Below the pieces are notes generated by a model. The model was not told the origin of the DNA. It did not search any database and was given only the letters and a program-made list of their open reading frames with translations. Both the position numbers and the translations under genes were made by a program. This document shows, one piece after another, positions 6,443 to 11,243 of a stretch of DNA of 11,243 bases. This DNA comes from Rickettsiales bacterium (GTDB taxonomy: Bacteria; Pseudomonadota; Alphaproteobacteria; Rickettsiales; UBA8987), in the NCBI GenBank assembly GCA_028282625.1, contig JANQHP010000121.1, positions 1 through 11,243 of the forward strand. The letters are read 5' to 3'. The first letter of the stretch is position 1. Every line of letters starts with the position of its first letter.

Positions 6443-7024
6443 GTGGTGAAACACCCCATTATTCTGGACGATGTGCCGGAGCCAACTTCTGATGCTTTTG
6501 CGGAGAAGATAGAAAGCATGTGGGGTGAGCCTGAAAAATTTCCAGGCACCTCTTTTGCAGAGCAAGGCGGTGTGATTTTGCCAGGTGGCAAGGGGGATTT
6601 TCTTTCCCAGGGTTTTTCTGTTTGTATGCTGGCACTCATGGAAAATGCGCATGGAGATGTGTTGGCGATGCATGTGCTGCCTTTTGAGTCAGAACATGAG
6701 GAGGTGCCAAGCCTTTTTTCAAAAGAGCAGCATGAACTGCTAAAAAGTTTTGGTAAAATGGCGCATGGTTTCTGGCTCTATAATACAAGCACCGATCCTT
6801 CCTTTGCTTTAAAAAGACTCGACCAGATGGGCTATGACGTGCAGCCTGTTGAACTTAGATGGGTGGGCAAGGATGTGTGGGATATATGGGGCAGCGATGG
6901 TAAGATAGAAATTTATACCTCAAATCCAGGCACAGAAAGGCAGGAGTCTGTTTGGTATCCGGATTTGATGGAAAGACTGAAGTTAGAAGCTCAGGAAAGA
7001 ACGAGTGGTGTGCGGGTGCGCTAA
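6443..7024 (+). CDS. Hypothetical protein with a faint CheD-like Cys/His pattern
   Basis: This is a soluble 193-residue protein with no signal peptide or membrane segment. It starts at GTG 6443 or the next GTG at 6446; AAGGGG at 6438-6443 abuts them, and the gene begins three bases after the preceding stop, so it is in the same operon. I do not recognise it by overall sequence. The segment LSQGFSVCMLALMENAHG (54-71) followed by DVLAMHVLP has its only cysteine at C61, H77 sixteen residues later followed by V-L-P, and a hydroxyl residue S55 six before the cysteine. That resembles the Thr/Cys/His arrangement of the CheD receptor deamidase. The resemblance is short and may be chance. The C-terminal part has a DGKIEIYT strand and a basic end. 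No function is assigned. Confidence 0.8.
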   Translation: MVKHPIILDDVPEPTSDAFAEKIESMWGEPEKFPGTSFAEQGGVILPGGKGDFLSQGFSVCMLALMENAHGDVLAMHVLPFESEHEEVPSLFSKEQHELLKSFGKMAHGFWLYNTSTDPSFALKRLDQMGYDVQPVELRWVGKDVWDIWGSDGKIEIYTSNPGTERQESVWYPDLMERLKLEAQERTSGVRVR

Positions 7025-7149
7025 GCGCGCAGCTTAGAGCCTGCCTAAAAAAACGGTGGTGCTTCGCGCACGATCTCTTTATAAGGGTGTGCTTTGTGGC
7101 TTGCTGCGCTTGAAGGCAGTAGCGTTTTTATTAGAAGTAGAACCTAGAT
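7025..7149 (+). other. Spacer before cysNC, no clear promoter
   Basis: The 125 bases contain a short dyad, CTAAG...CTTAG (about 7021-7036), just after the stop of the preceding gene, and an A-run near 7048-7054. There is a TATAAG (about 7081-7086) but no good -35 box at the right distance. No gene is supported here. Whether cysNC reads from the preceding operon or from its own promoter cannot be decided. Confidence 0.4.
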
Positions 7150-9144
7150 ATGGGAACCCATTCGGTACAGAAACCAGCAGAAGATGCAGCCACCGCCACC
7201 GAGCGGTCGCAGATGAAGATTGTGATTGTGGGACATGTGGACCATGGCAAGAGTACGCTAATTGGGCAGTTGTTTTATAAGACGGATTCGCTGCCGGAAG
7301 GCAAGTTTGAGCAGATTCAGGCGCAGTGTAAGCGTCGCGGGATGCCGTTTGAATATTCCTTTTTGCTCGACGCGTTGCAGGCCGAGCGCGACCAGGGCAT
7401 TACGATTGATACGACGCAGATCTGGTTTAAAACCAAGGCGCGCGATTATGTGATTATTGATGCGCCGGGCCATAAAGAATTTTTGAAGAACATGGTTTCG
7501 GGTGCGGCCAGCAGTGAAGCAGCGGTGCTGGTGATTGATGCGAAAGAAGGCGTGCAGGAGCAATCCAAGCGGCACGGCTATTTGCTGCATCTGCTGGGCG
7601 TGAAGCAGATTGCGGTGGCGGTCAATAAGATGGATCTGGTGGGCTATAGCCAGGAACGTTTTGACGAGGTGGAACGCGAATACCGTGCCTATTTAAAGGA
7701 AATTGGCGTGGAGCCGACTTACGTGATTCCGATTTCCGCGCGCGAGGGCGACCATATTGTGGGAGGTGCGAACACCCCCACCCCAGCCCTCCCCCCTGAA
7801 GGGGGAGGGGGCAATATGCCCTGGTATACCGGGCCTTCGGTGTTAGAGGCGCTGGATAGGTTTGCATCAACACCCAAAGATAGCGAGCTGCCACTGCGCT
7901 TTCCGGTGCAGGATGTCTACAAATTTGATGCGCGGCGGATTGTAGCGGGAAGGATTGAAAGCGGCAGTCTGAGTGTGGGTGATGAAATTTTGTTCTCGCC
8001 GATGAACCGCAAGGTGAAAGTGGCTTCGATTGAGGCGTTTGGGGCGAAGGAGCTGCCGCAGCAAGCGTTTGCCGGACAGTCGGTGGGGATCACGCTTTCG
8101 GAGCAAATTTTTGCCGAGCGTGGGCATGTGATCAGCCACGTGCAGGATGCGCCGATGCTCTCCAATGTGTTGCGCGCGCGGCTTTTTTGGCTGGGTGATA
8201 ACGCGCTTAAGGTGGGTAGCCGCTACACGATGAAACTGGCCACAGCGGAATATGCGGTGGAGGTCAAGGCGATTGAGCGTGTGGTGGATACCGACGATCT
8301 GGCGCTGGATTCCGGTGGTGCGCGTGTGGAAAAAAATGCGGTGGCAGAAGTGCTGCTGCGTGTGCGCGGGCTTGCGGCACTGGACCCGCATGATGCCAAT
8401 CCGCAAACCGGGCGCTTTGTGCTGGTGGAGAATTTCCGCATTGCCGGTGGTGGGATTATTGATATGCAGGGCATTGCGGACCAGCGGGTGCAAGAAGAAG
8501 TGCGCTCGACCAACATCCATCCGATTGAGGCACGGATCAACCCGGCGCGGCGTGCGGTGGCGAACGGGCACCAGGGCGGCGTGTTGTGGTTTACCGGGCT
8601 TTCGGGTGCAGGAAAAACCACGCTGGCGCTGGAATTGCAGCGGAAATTGTTTGAAAAAGGCTACCAGGTTTTTGTGCTTGATGGGGATAATATCCGTAGC
8701 GGCTTGTGCGCCGACCTGGATTTTTCACCGGAGGGCCGGAGCGAGAATATTCGTCGGATTGGCGAGGTGGCCGCCCTTTTTGCCGATAGTGGTATGATTG
8801 TGATCACGGCGTTCATTGCGCCGTATAAAAAGGACCGCGACCGCGCACGCGTGGCAGCAGGTGAGAAGTTCCACAGCATTTTTGTGAGCGCAGATGTGGA
8901 AACCTGTAAGCAACGCGACCCCAAGGGGCTGTATGAAAAGGCGGAGCGCGGCGAGATTGCGGACTTTACCGGGGTGAATGCGCCTTACGAAGCGCCGGAT
9001 AACGCGGATCTGGTGGTGGATACCGCGCAGCAAACGGTGGAAGAATCGGTGCAGCAATTGATGGAGTATGTTCAGACGCAACTGGTGCAACCGGTGGAAG
9101 AGATGGTGCTGCGTGCGGAAAGCACAGGAGGCGCGGAGATTTAG
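7150..9144 (+). CDS. cysNC: CysN-CysC fusion: sulfate adenylyltransferase GTPase subunit / APS kinase
   Basis: This 664-residue bifunctional enzyme has a CysN half that uses GTP hydrolysis to drive ATP sulfurylase (with CysD), making APS from sulfate and ATP, and a CysC half that phosphorylates APS to PAPS. GTPase motifs are G1 GHVDHGKST (28-36), G3 DAPGH (104-108), G4 NKMD (159-162) and G5 SAR (196-198). The EF-Tu-like barrel domains follow to about 450. The APS kinase domain has a P-loop GLSGAGKTT (483-491), LDGDNIR (510-516) and DPKGLY. G1 reads GHVDHG rather than the usual CysN GSVDDG. Residue 557 is Ala (FIAPYKKDR), where E. coli CysC has its phospho-Ser. Residues 208-221 come from an inserted palindromic repeat. 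No cysD adjoins. The start at 7150 is chosen for length; ATG 7213 would leave the P-loop seven residues in and is a real alternative. Confidence 0.93.
   Translation: MGTHSVQKPAEDAATATERSQMKIVIVGHVDHGKSTLIGQLFYKTDSLPEGKFEQIQAQCKRRGMPFEYSFLLDALQAERDQGITIDTTQIWFKTKARDYVIIDAPGHKEFLKNMVSGAASSEAAVLVIDAKEGVQEQSKRHGYLLHLLGVKQIAVAVNKMDLVGYSQERFDEVEREYRAYLKEIGVEPTYVIPISAREGDHIVGGANTPTPALPPEGGGGNMPWYTGPSVLEALDRFASTPKDSELPLRFPVQDVYKFDARRIVAGRIESGSLSVGDEILFSPMNRKVKVASIEAFGAKELPQQAFAGQSVGITLSEQIFAERGHVISHVQDAPMLSNVLRARLFWLGDNALKVGSRYTMKLATAEYAVEVKAIERVVDTDDLALDSGGARVEKNAVAEVLLRVRGLAALDPHDANPQTGRFVLVENFRIAGGGIIDMQGIADQRVQEEVRSTNIHPIEARINPARRAVANGHQGGVLWFTGLSGAGKTTLALELQRKLFEKGYQVFVLDGDNIRSGLCADLDFSPEGRSENIRRIGEVAALFADSGMIVITAFIAPYKKDRDRARVAAGEKFHSIFVSADVETCKQRDPKGLYEKAERGEIADFTGVNAPYEAPDNADLVVDTAQQTVEESVQQLMEYVQTQLVQPVEEMVLRAESTGGAEI
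7771..7812. repeat. Palindromic repeat inserted in frame within cysNC
   Basis: The 42-base segment has a leading AACACCCCCACCCC and then a hairpin of CCCTCCCCC (7787-7795) with GGGGGAGGG (7801-7809), loop five. It aligns along its length with the intergenic repeat at 9338-9380, about three quarters identical by hand alignment with small gaps. Its length is exactly 14 codons, encoding NTPTPALPPEGGGG (residues 208-221), so the reading frame is kept. It lies between the G5 motif and the MPWY segment that begins the next part of CysN, where relatives have only a short connection. Confidence 0.85.
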
Positions 9145-9162
9145 TGGGTTGCAGGGGTTAAG

Positions 9163-9178
9163 TCGCGGGATGACGGGG
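9163..9178. repeat. Half-copy of the CGCGGGATGACG repeat
   Basis: TCGCGGGATGACGGGG repeats the outer half of the palindromic elements at 1126-1211 (there GTCATCCCGCGA in opposite orientation). No partner arm is seen nearby, so it looks like a truncated or decayed copy just after cysNC. Confidence 0.5.
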
Positions 9179-9205
9179 AGAGGCGGCTGCGTCGCTTCGC
9201 TCCTA

Positions 9206-9290
9206 GTCGCGCTAAAGTGCTCCGAGTTCCGGGAGTAGAGTGGCAGCAGGGGCACTTCCCGGAGCACGCGTTTAGCGTGCGAGTAGCGAC
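9206..9290. repeat. Large imperfect inverted repeat in the cysNC-flagellin spacer
   Basis: GTCGCGCTAAAGTGCTCCG (9206-9224) pairs with the segment 9260-9290, which reads CGGAGCAC, then TTTAGCG, then GCGAC with short insertions. Inside, TCCGGGA (9228-9234) pairs with TCCCGGA (9257-9263), an alternative fold. No ORF is supported. The transcript would fold into a long hairpin that could end cysNC transcription, although no T-tract follows. Confidence 0.55.
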
Positions 9291-9337
9291 CAAGTGGGAG
9301 CGCAGGGCTTAAGCGCCACATGAGCGTTATACAAAAC

Positions 9338-9380
9338 AACACCCCTCACCCTAACCCTCTCCCCTTAGAGGGGAGAGGGG
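9338..9380. repeat. Palindromic repeat (CCCTCTCCCC/GGGGAGAGGG type), intergenic copy
   Basis: CCCTCTCCCCT (9355-9365) and AGGGGAGAGGG (9369-9379) form an 11-bp perfect stem with a three-base loop, led by AACACCCCTCACCCTAA (9338-9354). This is the intact intergenic relative of the copy inside cysNC. Elements of this composition are common between genes in many proteobacteria. The region 9145-9552 holds no gene that I can support. Confidence 0.85.
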
Positions 9381-9483
9381 ATAATGGGGCCACAAGGTGA
9401 CGGGCCGGATATTTAAGACGCAGATACTGCCCAAAACCGCGAGGGGTTGACAAGAGGTGTTTTTTATGAGAGGGTGAAGAGTG

Positions 9484-9520
9484 GGCAAGTAGCCCGCCCG
9501 GTTTTTCAATGTATGAAAAA
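9484..9520 (+). promoter_or_regulatory. Flagellin leader: possible sigma-54 core and 5' hairpin
   Basis: TTTTTCA (9502-9508) and TGAAAAA (9514-9520) form a perfect 7-bp dyad 32 bases before the flagellin ATG; it could be an operator or a leader hairpin. Just upstream, GG (9484-9485) and GC (9496-9497) have the 10-base spacing of a sigma-54 promoter, but the surrounding bases match the consensus poorly. A TTGACA at 9447-9452 has no -10 box at 17 bases. The promoter is therefore unresolved. Alphaproteobacteria often control flagellin through its 5' leader (FlbT), which makes the hairpin notable. Confidence 0.3.
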
Positions 9521-9552
9521 TCGTTTACATAATCCAAGTAGGAGAATGAACC

Positions 9553-11243
9553 ATGGTAGGTATCATTTCAAATAGTGCGGCGTTGTTCGCACAACGGAAC
9601 CTGACGGTTTCCAACACTCAATCCGAAAACTCAATTGCGCGTCTTTCCAGTGGTGAGCGAATTATTCGTGCCTCTGACGATGTTGCGGGTCTTGCGATTG
9701 GTACGGCACTTTCCACGAACGTGTCTACCCTCCGTACAGCACTGACCAGTACATCTCAGGCCAATTCTTTGCTTGCGATTGCAGACGGTGGTTTGAAAAA
9801 TATCGGGGACATCTTGTCTCGTCAGAAGTCGCTGGCGGTACAAGCGAACTCCGGTACGGTTTCGGATAACGAACGTGCATTCCTCAACGAGGAATTCACC
9901 AACCTTACTCTCGAGATCAATCGTCTGGTTGATGCCACAAACTTTAATGGCATTAAACTCTTAGATGGTAGCTTGGGTGGTATTTCTGGTGTAACCACTG
10001 CAACCGGTGCTACTACAGAAACCTTCAGCCTGAATGCACTGACTGATTACAGTGTCAACGGTGTTGCTGCTGGTGCGATTGATGGCGTAGCCGTTGCTGG
10101 CGGCATTGAAACAGCCTATCAGCAGTTCATTGCAACGGTTGATATTGCTGGCTCGGATGCGGATGATACGTTTACTATTGCGATTGGTGGTGATACTACC
10201 GCTGCGATCAGCACAGTCAACGGCAACAACGGTGCGACTGCTCAAAATGCTATTGAGGCATTGGAAAATCTGAGTGGTACAACCAAAGACAAATATGTCT
10301 TTACAGCGCAAGGTTCCAGGATCTTTATTGCGCTTAAAGATGAGTCTTTGGGCGATCCTGGTGCAGACCAGATTAACATCACGCGGACTGGTGATGCTGT
10401 GACCTTCAACTTGAACGGTGGTGCGCTTGCAAACAACACCAACACTGCGCTGGATACAGCGATTGGTGGCGGTGGTTCGCAAGACTTTACTGCTCAAGTG
10501 ACCGATACTTCTGCGCCGTTTGACAACACAGACATTGATACAGCTCTGCAAGGTGGCATCACCAATTTGCAAGCAACGTATCTTGCTGGTAACGCAGTTG
10601 GCACCACAGATTTTGTGGCTAACCGTGTTCAGTTCACAGCAACTGTCAATGGTCAAACCTATGTTTCAGATGAAATTGCATTGACCGATGCTGGTATCAC
10701 CTACAACGACGGCACGAACGCATATGATGGTTTTGGTACGCAGCTGCGTGACAACCAGGAAATTACGTTCCGTCAAGTGGGTACCGATGCCACCAGTCAG
10801 CTTTCTTTCCGTCTGACAACAAACGGTACGCAAAGCATCACTAACCAGACTAGCGCAGACACTGTAGCAACGACGTTCCAAACTGCACTGACAAGCTCTA
10901 CTGTAGAGTTCTATCAGAGCCGTGAGGTTAGCGGTGTTTCTACCACTGCAATAGCGGGTACATTGTTTGAAGGTCTCACTTCTTCGAGTGTTGCCTTGAA
11001 CGACAATGGCTTTGCTGCTGATGGTACGCTAGGCAATGTTGGTAACTTCAACATAGACCGCACCAACAACCAGATTACGGTGACTGTGAATGATGTGCTG
11101 TATACAGCAGGTCTGACCAATGCTACTCAATCTGGTACAGCTAGCATTTCTGATGGTGTGTCTTTCACAGCTGATGGTACATTGGTATTTACAACTGCTG
11201 ATACAGCAGATGCAAGAACATTGACCATCGACTTTGACGATGC
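9553..11243 (+). CDS. fliC: Flagellin, large, truncated by the window end
   Basis: Flagellin is the filament subunit, exported through the flagellar type III system. The frame is open from the ATG at 9553 to the window edge, giving 563 residues with no stop. AGGAG at 9540-9544 is eight bases from the ATG. The N-terminal D0/D1 region is clear: ARLSSGERIIRASDDVAGLAIGT (about 29-51), the coiled-coil part ANSLLAIADGGLKNIGDILSRQ (70-91), and ATNFNGIKLLDGS (127-139). From about 140 onward the sequence is Thr/Ala/Gly/Asn-rich and strand-like, forming a long outer hypervariable domain. It contains two similar modules (about 357-421 and 506-561). The conserved C-terminal helices are not reached, so the full protein must be well above 600 residues, large for a flagellin. 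The segment has no cysteine. fliC is used as the generic name. Confidence 0.95.
   Translation, partial: MVGIISNSAALFAQRNLTVSNTQSENSIARLSSGERIIRASDDVAGLAIGTALSTNVSTLRTALTSTSQANSLLAIADGGLKNIGDILSRQKSLAVQANSGTVSDNERAFLNEEFTNLTLEINRLVDATNFNGIKLLDGSLGGISGVTTATGATTETFSLNALTDYSVNGVAAGAIDGVAVAGGIETAYQQFIATVDIAGSDADDTFTIAIGGDTTAAISTVNGNNGATAQNAIEALENLSGTTKDKYVFTAQGSRIFIALKDESLGDPGADQINITRTGDAVTFNLNGGALANNTNTALDTAIGGGGSQDFTAQVTDTSAPFDNTDIDTALQGGITNLQATYLAGNAVGTTDFVANRVQFTATVNGQTYVSDEIALTDAGITYNDGTNAYDGFGTQLRDNQEITFRQVGTDATSQLSFRLTTNGTQSITNQTSADTVATTFQTALTSSTVEFYQSREVSGVSTTAIAGTLFEGLTSSSVALNDNGFAADGTLGNVGNFNIDRTNNQITVTVNDVLYTAGLTNATQSGTASISDGVSFTADGTLVFTTADTADARTLTIDFDD

Noticed and set aside
7056..7280. 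Plus-strand 74-residue ORF overlapping the start of cysNC
   Set aside because: Its second half is an out-of-frame reading of the CysN P-loop region and it has no recognisable features.
7622..7894. Minus-strand ORF containing PLPLQGGGLGWG
   Set aside because: This is the antisense reading of the palindromic repeat inside cysNC. Such strings are familiar artefacts of these repeats.
9447..9470. Sigma-70 promoter for the flagellin gene (TTGACA)
   Set aside because: The only -10-like hexamer (TATGAG) is about 12 bases away, too close for a normal promoter.
9346..9537. Minus-strand 63-residue ORF in the spacer before the flagellin
   Set aside because: Its C-terminal part is translated repeat, it lacks a clear ribosome-binding site, and it overlaps the flagellin leader.
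9961..11120. Several minus-strand ORFs opposite the flagellin gene
   Set aside because: They are Cys- and Thr-rich translations antisense to a clearly coding flagellin frame and have no family features.

Overview
The window looks like chromosomal DNA of a free-swimming alphaproteobacterium. The SdhB N terminus, the Trm112/UPF0434 protein and the flagellar and chemotaxis proteins all have an alphaproteobacterial look. The intergenic regions also carry small palindromic repeats (CATCCCGCG...CGGGATCCAG type and CCCTCTCCCC...GGGGAGAGGG type) of the kind scattered through Rickettsiales and other alphaproteobacterial genomes. This placement is inference from remembered sequence style; no marker gene fixes the genus.

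Layout. 1-202: a rho-independent terminator for a gene left of the window, then a possible 20-residue ORF. 203-1056 (minus): sdhB with its own near-consensus promoter and no sdhA beside it. 1082-1211: a heptamer tandem repeat and a double palindromic repeat. 1223-2015 (minus): an unrecognised 228-residue protein whose upstream region is an unusual nested inverted repeat. 2027-3088 (minus): flhB, apart from the usual fliR/flhA neighbours. 3089-3274: a divergent intergenic region with a strong hairpin. 3275-5008 (plus): a methyl-accepting chemotaxis receptor. 5039-7024 (plus): a close-packed run of four genes: Trm112 family, DJ-1/PfpI family, a secreted six-cysteine protein, and an unknown protein with a faint CheD-like pattern. 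7150-9144 (plus): a CysN-CysC fusion (ATP sulfurylase GTPase plus APS kinase) carrying a palindromic repeat inserted in frame. 9145-9552: a repeat-rich spacer holding a second copy of that repeat, then the flagellin leader. 9553 to the end: a large flagellin, cut by the window edge.

How the genes fit together. FlhB (export-gate switch), the receptor and the flagellin belong to motility and chemotaxis. SdhB is the iron-sulfur subunit of respiratory complex II. CysNC makes PAPS but needs a CysD partner that is not present here. The most notable observation is the repeat inside cysNC, which adds 14 codons at the junction between the GTPase and the next domain and matches the intergenic copy upstream of the flagellin. 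I found no CRISPR array, prophage, transposase or tRNA, and no clear undescribed multi-gene system. The leads worth following are the coding-repeat insertion, the operator-like palindrome at 1913-2015, the hairpin between flhB and the receptor gene, and the CheD-like pattern in the 6443-7024 protein.
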